A DNA stretch of 45,531 nt from Hypsibius dujardini (GCA_001579985.1 LRSR01012572.1:1-45531); one strand, 5' to 3'; shown: positions 33,250-45,207, counted from the stretch's first letter. Numbers and translations are program-made. The notes: a model not told the origin generated them from the sequence alone.

Positions 33250-35214
33250 TTAAAGGAGACTGTATACATGAACGCCCTTCTGAGTGATGACCAACAGCTC
33301 GGAAGTGTCCGCTCCGGTAAGTGAAGCGAACGCGACAAAATGGACCGGAAACGCCGTCTCTACCCGATGCAGCAGCGTCGGATCTTTATCGTCGTACAGT
33401 TTGTAGACCAGAACAGTCTGCAAATTGCCGGAAATGCAGTTGGCACCCTGGCTGCACAGAAACAGGCAAGAAACTTACACGTCCATAAGTCCCCAAAATA
33501 ACTTCCAGCTGACCGTCACCGTCCACGTCAGCCACATCACAGCAGGTAACCATATCGAAACGATTGCTATCCGGAAGGACCGTGGCCTTTGGTCGTTTGG
33601 ATGTGACAATATTTCTGATGCAACAAAACAGAGCAATAAAATTTAGACACAAAGGAATGAAAAAACAAACAAACAGACAATACCAGGCGCATAGGCAGAC
33701 AGACAAAAGCACAGAATTAAAGGTGGAGAGTAAATCATGCATACTATGAAGCAGCCAAGGCAGACAGACAGACAAACAGACAGACAGGCAGACAAATGAC
33801 CAGACAGATAGGCAGACTGACCGATGATTTGCTAGGCAGACAGGCAGACAGGTAGATAGGTAGACCGACAAGCAGAAAGACAGACAGACCAAAAGACCGA
33901 AAGACAAACAGACCGACAGGTAGACAGCTACTGATATGATGCAGACAGCTGAATTGCTAGTCTGGAATGCCGACAGACAAACAGACAAACAGAAAGACAC
34001 AGGTGTGTTGGCAAGCCTATAGACAGGCAGATAAGGCTTACCGAAATACAACAACCGGTTCGCATAGCCCAACGACCAGCAAATCGACGACATCCCCCGA
34101 ACGGAATAATCGCATGCGAGATGTCATGGAATCGTGTTGGCACGTCCACAACAATGTCCACGCTATGAAAAACAAGTCAATTTCCATGAGGAAAACTGCA
34201 GCGCGATGTAAAAGAGCCGCTGGAAAAAAGCCATAAAATCGCCACCTTGTGTGATGCAATTGAGCTGCCCAACGACAATTTCTGAGCGTGCCTTGTGTGA
34301 AAGCACCACGATCCTCTGCGGAGACCCATCAGCTGATAGGATGTCCAAGTAGTCCAAGGCGTTTATGCTGCAATACATACCCATTATTACAAACGAAAAT
34401 AATGTAAATTAAAATATAAATAATGCAATATTTAATTGATGTGATACAGTAACAATTCCTACCATGTCGAGGCCGATAAATTTTTCAATTCCGGAATGGC
34501 AGTAAATGCATCAGCGAATGTCAGAGTATGCGACGCAATTTGCTCCAGGGATATCGCCACTGAATAGAGGCCTTCGTCTTGACCGGGTATCAGTACAGAC
34601 ACATTAGCATTCGGCTTGGCTCCCAGCGGTTTCCACCTAGGCACAGAAAAAATGCATATTTAAAAAACAGCAAAACGGGCAAAAATTCCGTACACGCACC
34701 AGATGAGCTGATTGCAGCCGTGGGGAAGAAATGGCATCTTCCCACCACAAGCTGTTGCTAAGTGGCCTGCGTCTCCATCAGCGCTATTCTCTGTTGATTC
34801 ACTTCGACCACCATCTGATTCTGAATCATCAAGCCCGTTAAAAACCGCCACACTGAGCCAAGATGTCTGCGAAGATTCATTTTCCACTACCTGGAAGGAA
34901 ATAAGTTGTGCAGTGTTGTTAGTACTCGTAGTAATCGTACTACGTACTACGCTACGCACACGGCCTTCAAATAAGTAACACAAGAATCTGGGTGTCTAAA
35001 GACCGATGTCTGGCTTCTTGAATCGTTCCCGTTCTGCTGTCCCACTAATTCTGTCTGTCTGTCTATTCATCTGCCCGTCGGGCTGTCTGTGTGTCTGCCT
35101 GTATGTCTGCACATAAGTATGTCTGTATGTCTGCCTGTCTGCCTGCCTGTCTGCCCGTCGGGCTGTCTGTGTGTCTGCCTGTATGTCTGCACATAAGTAT
35201 GTCTGTCTGCCTGT

Positions 35215-35269
<55 letters not shown>

Positions 35270-36319
35270 CTTGCCTGCCTGCCTGCCTGGCTGGCTGCCT
35301 CCATGACTGTATCCATTATTCTGCTATACGCACTTGTTCCTTTGGAATAGTCCGATAAAGAATGTAAGCCACTACATCCGGCGCGTTCGGGACTTCCAGT
35401 TGTCTCGGCACAAGGGATAACGCACCGACCTTCCAATCTTTTTCGATCAGTAACGAGCTGATCATTCGCGCTTTTGGGGTGACGCATATTTCATCACCGG
35501 AATCAGACTCGCCAAGATGGAAGTAGAAATATCGAAAACTGTCGTCTCGACAGGCAGCGAGGATGCGAACGCCGGTTGTCTTTGTCGCCGGTAAAAGAAT
35601 CACCTACAGAAACAATGGAAAAAAATTATCGATAGGCCAATGGTATTTAAATAAACTAAATAAATAATTCGAAAAACTAATACATGGATAACACTGAACA
35701 CATACGGTATATTTTAATAATTAAAATTTCAATTAACCCAACATAAATTACAATTAAATCACTAACAATAAAAATAAAAAACTATTAAGCGACAAAGGAT
35801 ATTCAGACAAGATATTCAGTAAGTGTAACTGAAGAATCTACATGTAATCGTACTAGTTTGAGGAATGCTTCTGACAATAGCTAGGAAAAAATATTTAAAA
35901 CTGAAGAGTCAAACGAGTCAAAACTTGAAAAGAGTCACTGCTCAAGAGTCATTCAATATTACATCAACAGATCAATCAACGGCTTCAAACGCAAAAAACA
36001 GGACATCTTGTCATTCAACAATCAACCGCTCGCTGTCCAGTTAAATCTGCCGTCAATCAATCGATCGACCGATAGAATGCCTCTTTACCTGAGACGGGCC
36101 CGTCTGAGAGGGCAATTGAAAGGTGTGGATTAAAATGAACCCCGCCAAATTCTCTTGACTCATAGCGAAAGCCCTGGGTCTATGTGGGCTGGCGGCAGAC
36201 TCCTCCTCCGATTGGCGTCGCGAGTTGGGTAGAAAAAAGTGCACATCGCGTTCATCGTTGACATCTCCCCCTACTCCCTCGTCCACTTCGCTGATCGTTC
36301 GCCTCACTCCGACGGGCAT
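33250..36319 (-). CDS. KPTN: Kaptin-like beta-propeller protein (KICSTOR component candidate)
   Basis: Kaptin is one of four KICSTOR subunits, which tether GATOR1 to lysosomes for amino-acid control of mTORC1; it was first described as actin-associated. Eight exons join to 470 aa (human 436): 36089-36319, 35334-35603, 34700-34890, 34463-34636, 34246-34367, 34042-34162, 33479-33614, 33250-33417. The best match to kaptin is the C-terminal third: LCEPVVVFRN, then a Phe-Asp block (SNRFDMVTCCDVADVDGDGQ), EVILGTYG, VYKLYDD, and ELLVITQKGVHVYSLL. The DxDxDG element at 399-404 is an FG-GAP/EF-like calcium loop of a propeller blade. The N-terminal half is weakly conserved, with an Arg/Ser-rich start. 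The tail stops right after the last strand, lacking the Arg-rich helix found at the end of vertebrate kaptin. ITFG2, another FG-GAP KICSTOR subunit, is the main alternative. Confidence 0.75.
33655..34030. repeat. (GACA)n tract, KPTN intron 6
   Basis: Degenerate GACA array in the intron 33615-34041; TGTC sense in the transcript. Confidence 0.85.
35045..35305. repeat. (TGTC)n and (CTGC)n tract, KPTN intron 2
   Basis: TGTC repeats run into a nearly pure CTGC array (about 35212-35290) in the intron 34891-35333. A segment of about 65 bp starting TGCCCGTCGGGCTGTCTGTG is duplicated (about 35087 and 35152). Confidence 0.88.
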
Positions 36320-36813
36320 CTCGTTCGAGCAGTCAGTTCAAAATGTGTAAAGCAAAAAAAGAAACCTGCATACTTGATGTAGACGGGAGGCGGGCAGCAA
36401 TTAGAAGCGAAAACCAAAAACGACCAAAATTTGATCAATCAATCAAATTATTAAGCATGAGGCTGTTTAGAAACGTCAGAAAGCAACTGCAGATTTGAAC
36501 AACTTCCGAAGTAGAGGAAGAACTGACCGAACAATTTTGTTAATTAAGAACAATTACGCTGTTTAATCGAACAGCTACACTGTTGACCGAACAGCTATAG
36601 CGTTAAGCGAACAATCATGTCGTTAACAATACAATTGCATTGCCAAACCGAACAGTTTTGACGCTCACTGAACACGTGAACATTTTAACGAACATTAGCA
36701 TTAATAATTTTCCCTCATGCGATTTCTTGCTTTTCCTTCCGGTCTTCTCGTCCTCCTTTTCCTCCTATTTGCTTTGCTCGAACTTAATTAAGACCAAACA
36801 AATCACTCACAGA
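36320..36813. promoter_or_regulatory. Divergent KPTN / DTD1 intergenic region
   Basis: Only 494 bp separate the start codons of the two divergent genes, so a shared or bidirectional promoter is plausible. The stretch 36520-36690 holds loosely repeated GACCGAACAGCTA-type units of about 22-25 bp. No TATA box is convincing. The sequence CACTCACAG ends 1 nt before the DTD1 ATG, a possible splice acceptor. Confidence 0.5.
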
Positions 36814-38278
36814 ATGCGGGCAGTAGTTCAACGCGTTCTCAGCGCTTCTGTTCGGAGAAGATCGCCGGGACATTCACACGAGCCAGGTGTGAAGTGATTG
36901 GATTTCTTCCGGATGAGATTGATTGATTGTTTGGTTGCGTTCATTGAGGTTAACTCCGTCGATCGATCGATCGATCGATTGATTGACTAACTGCCTTCAT
37001 TCGTATAGCCAACGCCATTCAAGCCGGTCTTCTCGTCCTCCTGGGTATTCATCGTGACGATCAATCCGCTGACCTGGAATGGATGGTGAAGAAGATTCTC
37101 AGCCTTCGACTGTTCGACGGGGAAGACGGTACGAGTACGATTAAGGTTACAGTAAGTACTTATTAAATCAGTTGCTTTGGAATTATAATTAAAATGTTGA
37201 TTAACTGAAAAACCGTGTTTTATTAGTAAACTAAAACAGTATGCTAAGATATGTTTTAGTTTCTTTCTTTTAGTAATTAAGCTTTTTAGTGTGGTTTTAT
37301 TTGAAATTAGCTGATGAGCTTCAGTTTAATTTAATTTACTTTACTTTACTTTGCTTTGCTTTTAATTGCCCACTTGAATCGTGAGTAACTAAATTTTATT
37401 TTCAATTTAGATTTTCGAAAACGTAGGCACTGTAGTAAAATTGAAGATAAATTACTAACGTATCTTTTTATTTTATTTTAGTAACAAGGAGGCCCTTTAG
37501 TTTAGCTCTAGTTTGTCTCACTTCCTTATTGACTATTTTCAGCTTTAATTTATTTTTATTTTCAGTTTTAATTTCTCACTTAAATCTTTACAGTTCTACC
37601 AAAACTACAAATTTTAGTTGATTTCGTTTACTTTAGTTTTTCGGAAACTTAAAAAAAAACGAAACAAAAAGAAATTCTGGTTGCTAAAGTCTGAAGTTTT
37701 TTGGTTTAGTTTTAGCTTGTTAGTTTACCTTACTAGTTAGATGCAAAAAAAAGTAGAATTAATTCACTTTTAATTTAGCAGTCAACGAAAAATTAATCAC
37801 CAATGTGTTTTGGTTTAATTTCGTTCAGTAAATAATTCTTTGTATGTGCCGAAACTGCCAGAAAAAAAGTTCGCGTAATTAAAAGTTTTAATTTAGTTTG
37901 CCACTGTATTGTAGTTTTTGCAGTTCAGTTTTATCGTCCTTAGGTACAACACGATGGAAGCGTTCGGTGAAGGAAATGGGCATGGAGATTCTCTGCATCA
38001 GTCAGTTCACGTTGTACGGGAAGGCAGTTAAGGGCAGCAAGCCCGATTTTCACGACTCGATGGCCGGCCCGGAGAGTCTTCCCATGTACGAGGAGTTTTT
38101 GAGTCGGTTAGGGGCCTTATACCTGCCGGAGAAGATACAGCGGGGCTTCTTCGGGGAAGCCATGGAAATTGACGCCAAGATGAATGGTCCTGTAACAATT
38201 ACCCTCGATTCTCCCCCAGTGAAGGGTAATACTCCCAAGAAACCGGCTGTCCCGGCGTCGGGAGACGCGGACGAGTAA
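36814..38278 (+). CDS. DTD1: D-aminoacyl-tRNA deacylase
   Basis: DTD hydrolyses D-amino acids (and glycine mis-charged on tRNA-Ala) from tRNA in the cytosol, a chirality proofreading step. Three exons join to 175 aa: 36814-36886, 37009-37128, 37944-38278. The N-terminus MRAVVQRVLSASV, the blocks GLLVLLGIHRDD and LEWMVKKILSLRLF, then RWKRSVKEMGMEILCISQFTLYG (SQFTL motif, residues 84-88) match the family. The NGPVTI element (Gly146-Pro147) is the cross-subunit Gly-cisPro motif that sets chiral selectivity. The segment after ASV (RRRSPGHSHEPG) is unlike the usual GGEQISAIGRG, and the exon 1 donor could be misplaced by a few codons, though the phase fits. The C-terminal tail is short and Pro/Lys-rich. 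Intron 2 (815 bp) is AT-rich with TTTAGTTT-like runs. Confidence 0.93.
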
Positions 38279-38404
38279 ATGAGCACGTGAACTGTCCCTC
38301 TGTCTGCAGTGTCTTGTACAGTAGCTATAAAGACAGACATATAGATAGGCGGACAGAGACAGATAAAGAAACAGAGACAAATAAAGAGGCAGACAAACAG
38401 ACAA

Positions 38405-38442
<38 letters not shown>

Positions 38443-38819
38443 GGACAGACGGACAGACAGACAGATAGGCAGACAGGCTTACAGTCAGACAAACATTAAT
38501 TATTCAACTGAAAATTACGCTGTATGTACTAGCATTATAATCTAAACGTATGTTTAATATTTAAAAAAGTTCGATAACTCAGCATTTGGAAAAAATTATT
38601 TAATTGCTTTCACAAGTCAGCCTCCACTTCGTTTCGCTTATTTGCGGAGAATTCATCAATTCACATTCATCAATCAGTCAACTTCCGTGATTGACATACA
38701 AACAATAACAAAAGTAAAAATAACAACGAACGCCAGCGACAATCTACGACAATTGGGAGGGAAAGAAAACACAACCTGGTCGTAAGATTCGAAAAAAGAG
38801 CGACTGGGAAGGAACAGAT
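38279..38819. other. Convergent intergenic region DTD1 / MRG gene
   Basis: 3' ends of both genes. A GACA array fills about 38330-38495; the rest is AT-rich without a recognisable feature. Confidence 0.6.
38330..38495. repeat. (GACA)n tract downstream of DTD1
   Basis: Imperfect GACA/AACA tetranucleotide array starting about 50 bp after the DTD1 stop, probably in its 3' UTR. Confidence 0.85.
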
Positions 38820-40350
38820 TCAGGTCGCATCAGCTTCCGCCGAAACTGCAGCATCGTCTTTGTTCAGCGAATACTTCGTTTTCAAGCACTCCGGTCCGAT
38901 AGGCTCCTTGGCCAATAGTCCCTCAAAAAAGGATTGCGGCAGTCGGCGAAACGGATAAACGACGGGTTTGGTGAAGCGGCTGCCGGGACGGACCAGGACC
39001 TCGCCGAATGTGACGAACTTGATCTTGGCGATGTAGGCCGCGTCCATGTCCTGGTAGAGATTGTCGCGCTCCATGTCGTTCATCGTTTGCGCGTACTCCG
39101 AGTCGAGGAAGCTACAGAGAGAGAGAGCAACGAGATGCCAATACTTATTCATACAATTCAAACCGGGCGGCAGACAGATTCAGTCATAGACAGAGATCAG
39201 GCAGACAGGTAAAAAAGACGAGGACAGAGCAAGCCAAAGTATAGACAAGTTAAAGACCCATACAGAGACAACCAGCCAGTCAGACCTATCCAGAAAGACA
39301 CACGCAGCCTGACCGATCCAATCAGAGAGATAGTCAAACAGCTCCTGGCAGACAGAAACAGTCAGACGTATCAGGGCCCACATCCACAAGGACAGTCAGA
39401 CTGATACAGGCAGACAATGACAGTTAGACTGATCCCGGCAAACAGAGACAGTTAAGACCGATCTTAACAGCGAGAAACAGTCAAACCTAACCTGAAAGGC
39501 AGAAACAATTGCCTATGCAGGCAATGACAGTTAGACTGACGCAGGCAGGCAAAGTTTGTCATACAGGTTCAAGCAGATAGCGACAGTCAAACCGGCCCTG
39601 GCAGACAGTGACAGTCAGTCAGACTTAACCAAGGAGACAGTGACAGTGACAGACTGATCCAGGCAGACAAAGACAGTAAGGCCGGTTCAAGCAACACAAA
39701 AGCACAACACGACTGACTTACAAGAGCGGACAGGCATGAACTAACTGACACAGGCAAACAAAAAACAGGCATATTGATAAATAAAAACACAATTTTGACA
39801 GGCCAACAGCGAGCCAGCCAATAGCAAAGTAGACATGCCATACCTGAGCATGTCGTCGTAGATGGCGACCAACTGCTGACCGACCCGACCAACCGGTCGT
39901 TTCGACTCCATGTTATGGTGAAAGCACATTCGTTCTACGCGAAACGAAAAAACCCGTGATATTGATCCACAAATCTCAATCACAGCCGGACACATTGGTT
40001 GCAAGAGATAGAGCTCGACATGTACTCACGGATATAGCGAGCGAGATGGAGAAAGCCGTACTTCCGGAACAACTCCGGCACCTTGTCCTTCTTCGCTGCG
40101 CGCCGCCACTCCTCCCGCTGCGGAATCTCATGACGGAGGAGAAAGCTGGCAGAAAACACATCAAAGACATCCGGCTTCTCAAAGACGGCAATCTCGGCCA
40201 GCCGGGCACGATTCCTAAAACGAAATTACCAGTCGAAATAAATTCTCACGTAAACTGAAGTTCGCATGTCTCTATGGATGTCTTTCAGCCTGCATTTCTA
40301 TATGTATTTTTCTTTAAATCTGTCCGGGTGTCTGTGTCTGTGTATGTGTA

Positions 40351-40385
<35 letters not shown>

Positions 40386-40439
40386 TGTACATATGTCTGC
40401 CTGTCTGTCTGTTTGTTTGTTTGTCTGTTTGTCTGTCTA

Positions 40440-40474
<35 letters not shown>

Positions 40475-43400
40475 ACATATGTCTGTACATATGTCTGCCT
40501 GCTAATCTTTATTTCCGTCTATCGGTAAACAGCTAAAATCAGTGATGCCTTTTTTTACCAGTAGACACTCTTGTCGCTACGCGGATTCGCTTCGCAATGC
40601 GTCCGGTAAGCCTTTAAAATGGCTTCCATGCTCACTTCGGGCTTCGCCGGCTTCAAGACCTGCCAAGAAATATAATTTGCACACAGTACGAATTATCAGA
40701 GCTTATCGAAAATTATTTCGTTATAATTTATTTGCACATATATGATACAAAAGCAGACACAAATATCAGAAGAACTCTGGAGTTTCCGTACCTTCGCGTT
40801 ATATACCGTCTGGATGTAGTTGTCCGCCATGAGACCCTTCAAACACTCAGGCAAGGTGACATGAAGATCCGTGATATCCAACTCCTTCTGACGCTTCGCA
40901 TAGTTGACGTAGTCCTGCCACGCGTGAAGATGCACAAAAATAAAATTAGAGCCCTTCGTTATATGGCAACAATTTTAACAATTGTGTCCTAAATCAGTAC
41001 GCACCAGCTTACGCAAAGCTTCCATACACTCCTTCTCTTTCTCCTCCGGCGTCTTCGCCAAGCCGGTAACATCAGACGGTAATTCGGCGATTAACCCCAC
41101 GGAGGACTGGTACTGCAGCCACCATAACTCCTCTTCGGGGCTCTGCTCCTCCGGCTTGGACGGGTCGTATGCCTCATAGCACTCGCACATCATGCAGTAC
41201 TCATCATGGTCCCGCACTGACAAATGGGACAAAACTCCTTAGATAGATGGAAAAATATATAGATATATAGACAGACAGGCAAACAGACGGACAACTAGGC
41301 AGACAGACAGTAGGCAAACTGGTAGAAACATAAATAGACAAACATATCGGAAGGCAAGCGAACAGGGCAAGAAATGGAGCAAAAAGACGAACGAAAAAAC
41401 AGAAACATGAAAAATAAGAATGAACGGACAAGTAGATAAGCAAGTTGGCAGAAAAATAATAGGAGAATCTGGGTACAGAATTTGGGACAATGGCAAACGC
41501 ATCGCGAACCAACAAGCAGACTCGAAAGCCGAGGGATTGGCAGGCAGGCAGTACAACACACTGACGAGCAGCACTCACTGCGTTTCTGGGTCCCAGCCAG
41601 TGGCTGTGGCGGCTCTACACTTGGCGGCCAACTCATCGAGGCATGTTCACTAGTCGTCCCCACTTCCGACTTCTGTTCCGTTGAATTGGAGGACGGACTG
41701 ACCCGCGGTGTGGCGGCAGCGCTGCTCGACGGCCCAGCCACGTCGTCCCCCTCCTCGGCGTCCTCCAATTCATCATCCAGCTTCGGCGCGGTCTCGCCCC
41801 CTAAGAGCAGCGGTGCATGAGCCGCCAACACGGACTTCTCGGTCTTGGTAGCGGACACCGCACGACTCACGCGTTTCGCTGGAACTAACACAAAAGCCGT
41901 GCAATGAACTGTCTGTCTGTCTGCCTGTCGGTCTGCCTGTCTGTCGGTCTGCCTGTCTGTTGGTCGGTCTGCCTGTCTGTCTGTCGGTCTGCCTGCCTGT
42001 TATGCAAGACCATCTCTCTGCTTTCTAGTTACCTTTTACAGTTGGATGGGTAAGCTTGGATGGGCAGGAAATTGTCATCATGGTCGGAGGGGGAGGGGGC
42101 GGGGCGGCGATACGCGGGATTTCGTCTTCTTCACTCACTGCAGCCGGTTTCCTCTTCTCCCTCTTAGCCTTTCCGGTTGGAGTGTCGCTTTTTTCCTTCG
42201 CGGCAGATTTCGCGGCGCCTTTGGCGGTTTTCCCTGCTGACGTCTTTTTCCCGGACTTCTTAGGCTCGGCTGACGTATCCCTTCTGCAAAGGAAAAAATG
42301 ATTAAAAATACTAGAAAACATATTTTACTGAAAAAAACAGCTATTTCTACTGAGGTCAGAATAATTGCAATTGTAGCCTTGAAATATGTAAAAATCCAAA
42401 ATAACCAGCGTGTACTTTGAAAAAGCTCATTAGTCAACGAAAACGGGCTCTCACTCTGGCTTCTCTTTCGTCTTGCTCTGCGGTGCTAGAACTGGCGCCA
42501 TGTCATTTTCCGTCGCGGCTTTTGCATCGGTCTCAGGGGTCTTCGGCATCAGTGAGTCCCCCATCACGAATTCGTCCCATCTACAAGGACGAGAAAATGG
42601 CAAAAAAATCTCGTTTAAACAACCAGAAGAGGCGAGGAAATTTGGGTGAGGAAGTTTATCGCTAACTTACCGCGCGGCCCATTTGTGGTAATGGATCTAC
42701 AAGTGTACAAAAACTAAATAGTTATTGCCGTGTGGTACTGTACACTTATTGTACACATGCAACATGTCTGAATCTGAACGAGTCCAGCTGATTTCATTCG
42801 AAAGAGACTTTACAGACAGACCGTCAGATAATCAGCTATGAGATTGGAAAAGATAAACCAGCAGATAGACAGACAGGCAAACAGGCAGACAGGCAGGAAG
42901 ACAGACCGGCCGACAAGCAGACTGACAGACAGACTGCCAGAAGGGCAGACAAACAGACATGCATCCTAAAAGAAAGGCAGGCAAACAAACAGGTAGGCAG
43001 ACTGACAGAAAGGTAGGCAGACAGACAGATGAGTCGAATAAGGCTGACACAGGCAGATGAGACGGATAGACAAAGACACGCAGATAAAGAGACAGACAGA
43101 CAAACAGACAAACATTACCTTCCACGTAGGCACCACCCTTCCGTCCGGATGGAGGCCCTCCTCTCGCTTGATCACCTTTGCCGGATGCCACTGGCCTTTA
43201 TTCATCGCCCAGACAGGCGATCCTGAAACACATACACGATTCATAGGGTCTCTCCTTTATCTACCTGTGTACTCACCATACATTATGAGTACATCTACAA
43301 ATTGCAAGTTGTCGAGAAACATAGTAAATCGACAAAAAAGCAAGAGAAAAAAGCATACGTCCAAAATTAGTTTCTGGCACTAACTGAATCCATCAATCAA

Positions 43401-43924
43401 TCGACAGAACCTACGCGTCATTGCGTACTATTAAATTGATTTAGTTAGATTAGAAACCAGCCTAAATACCCTCATAACCATAAAAACGCTGAAATGCATC
43501 ATCACCCTCATCCTGCAGACTCGTTTAGAAGAAGTCGGCATTGGTGAGATTTACGCGAAATATTGTAAAATAAAGCCGAGCGAAATTGTCAATTTTGACG
43601 CAATCAATCAACCCACTAATCGTGTCATACCAACAGTCACTGCTATAGGGATAACAATTTTGACGCAATCAATCAACCCACTAATCGTGTCATACTAACA
43701 GTCACTGCTATAGGGATAACAACTTCATTGCCTCATTATTATTTAATGGGTTGATTTAGCATTTTCCCTGCCGGGGAAAATTCTGCCTCACCTATCGGGA
43801 ACTCCCGAAAGAGTTCCTCATCAGTCGCAACATCATCTTCTCCCGTGACATTTCGCGACCGTTTCGGTGACTTGGATGTGCTGGGCGCGGCGGATTTGGC
43901 GGAGGAAGTGGACGCTTTTTCCAT
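38820..43924 (-). CDS. Chromo-barrel / MRG-domain chromatin protein (MRG15/MSL3 family)
   Basis: Twelve exons join to 649 aa: 43792-43924, 43119-43222, 42671-42696 (26-nt microexon), 42455-42580, 42033-42283, 41579-41884, 41005-41216, 40792-40914, 40559-40659, 40030-40214, 39844-39934, 38820-39111. Residues about 45-97 form a chromo barrel (GSPVWAMNKGQWHPAKVIK...IHYHKWAARWDEFV), a histone-methyl-lysine reader fold. A long disordered Lys/Pro/Ser linker with PPPPPP follows. Residues about 405-560 fit the MRG fold: VTLPECLKGLMADNYIQTV, LKPAKPEVSMEAILKAY, FLLRHEIPQREEW, KYGFLHLARYI, LVAIYDDMLSFLDSEY. MRG proteins sit in NuA4/TIP60-type and Sin3 complexes, or MSL in dosage compensation. Oddities are its length (about twice MRG15), a Cys cluster CMMCEC at 323-328 before an acidic segment, and a C-terminal extension of about 90 aa. 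The start Met has a strong Kozak context and an acceptor 47 nt upstream. An orthologue-level name is not justified. Confidence 0.85.
39170..39690. repeat. Degenerate GACA-rich repeat, MRG-gene intron 11
   Basis: The 732-bp intron 39112-39843 is largely composed of diverged units like GGCAGACAGTGACAGTCAGA. It looks like an old, decayed GACA array with a period of about 40-60 bp. Confidence 0.7.
40325..40505. repeat. (TGTC)n tract, MRG-gene intron 9
   Basis: TGTC/CTGT array with two pure runs in the intron 40215-40558; reads GACA in the transcript. Confidence 0.9.
41235..41345. repeat. (GACA)n tract, MRG-gene intron 6
   Basis: Imperfect GACA array in the intron 41217-41578; TGTC sense in the transcript. 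Confidence 0.75.
41908..42002. repeat. (TGTC)n tract, MRG-gene intron 5
   Basis: TGTC array with repeated CGGTCTGCCTGTCTGT units in the short intron 41885-42032; GACA sense in the transcript. Confidence 0.88.
42810..43112. repeat. (GACA/GGCA)n tract, MRG-gene intron 2
   Basis: Degenerate GACA/GGCA array filling most of the intron 42697-43118 and reaching to within about 10 bp of the exon 2 donor; TGTC sense in the transcript. Confidence 0.85.
43596..43725. repeat. 65-bp tandem duplication
   Basis: A 65-bp unit beginning TGACGCAATCAATCAACCCA at 43596 is repeated at 43661 with a single C/T difference. It lies in intron 1 of the MRG gene and is nearly identical, so recent. Confidence 0.92.
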
Positions 43925-43971
43925 GGCGTCTCTTTTGCTGGCAGCGTCCGATTGAGGTCGCCGGCTCAAGA

Positions 43972-45207
43972 CTGCAATTGTAGCACAAAGGCTAAGATCT
44001 TCCCACAGCTCGATGAACAATAAGATCGGATATTGAAAAATTTAAACTAGAAGCACCCACTGAGGGGATGGCGAAATGTGGAGCGCGCAGAAAATGGCAG
44101 CGAAAAAGCAAAACAAAGTAGGACCCCTGATTATGTGGGCTCCGAGAGGGGCGGCTCCGCCCACTTAACGGATCGCGCCTACAGACGGCGCTTCAATCGC
44201 TCACCAAATTGTCCGTCAATCTATCAATCAAACGACAACGGGACATTCAAGGGTGTTATATTGAATTAATTCTCAATCCCTTCATTTGCGCTTTAGTATG
44301 TTTTTTTTTGTCAAGCGCCAGAACGAAAAATCTCCATATTGAATTGCTTTGCTCACAATCATCAGTGGGACGGCAAGTCATCACCGGTAGTCCCGACCAC
44401 GAACGGCTAATATCAATCAATCAACTGAGGGACGTCAAAGCTACTGCAGCTTCAATCGATAGACTACTGAAATTTATATATATCATATTTTTCATAACCT
44501 TTGAAGTGACGGAACAGCACTTTTGCATGTTGTGAAAAGCCACGGCATCCTCTTTTTAAGTAATTTCTTTAGCTGTTTTTTCACCAAGATATTTATTCGA
44601 ATCAATCAATCCATCAGATGAAATTGATGGATTGACTGAATATTGACTGAATTGACTCCATCAATAAACGCTCCAAACATGCGATGCAGCCCATATCACC
44701 CTACTGTTCAGTACTAGTAGTGTTGTCTAAGCTACGCGTTAAATTTTTTATAAAATATCAAATAAAAAATTACACCTACCGGCAAAAATTATTTAAATAC
44801 AAAACCTATTTTATTTATTTAAAATAAGATGCCGCTTTTGAGCAATGTAAAACTATCTTTCAATCTATTTTTAAATAACACCATTGTCCAGACCAAATAT
44901 AGAATAGCCTATACCCCGATACGATTTGCTCAGCAACCTTCGCTAACAAGTCACTGCATACAGACGCTTTTTTTGTATCCAAATTCGATCGGGATATGTC
45001 GACCATTTACATGAAACGTTGATCCCATGGAATCCCATGGAATAATTGTGTCTGAAACCACACGCTGATCTTCTGTCTGTGTGTTTGATAGCATCCACCA
45101 CGCATATGGACGACGTAGGTTAGAACCTTCTAAATCTCAGCTTTGGATCATATTCTTCCACTCTCGGAAAAACGATCTAATTTTTGGGTGATTTTTTTGC
45201 CCACCAG
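43972..45207. other. Divergent intergenic region MRG gene / right-edge gene
   Basis: Upstream of the MRG gene and of the + strand exon at 45208. It contains scattered ATCAATCAA repeats (44215-44230, 44410-44430, 44600-44665). The small open frames (for example 44829-45014) show no splice-site or family support. Confidence 0.5.

Noticed and set aside
32758-33324. 188-aa + strand repetitive frame
   Set aside because: Product of the 21-bp array plus antisense of the KPTN last exon; other frames and the opposite strand are equally open.
38820-39111. Last MRG-gene exon as a separate gene
   Set aside because: Its acceptor and phase join exactly to the exon 39844-39934, and the joined DDMLSFLDSEY fits the end of the MRG fold.
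43643-43720. TAGGGATAACA twice, resembling part of the I-SceI homing-endonuclease site
   Set aside because: Only the first 11 bases match and the copies arise from the 65-bp duplication; no endonuclease or group I intron is present.
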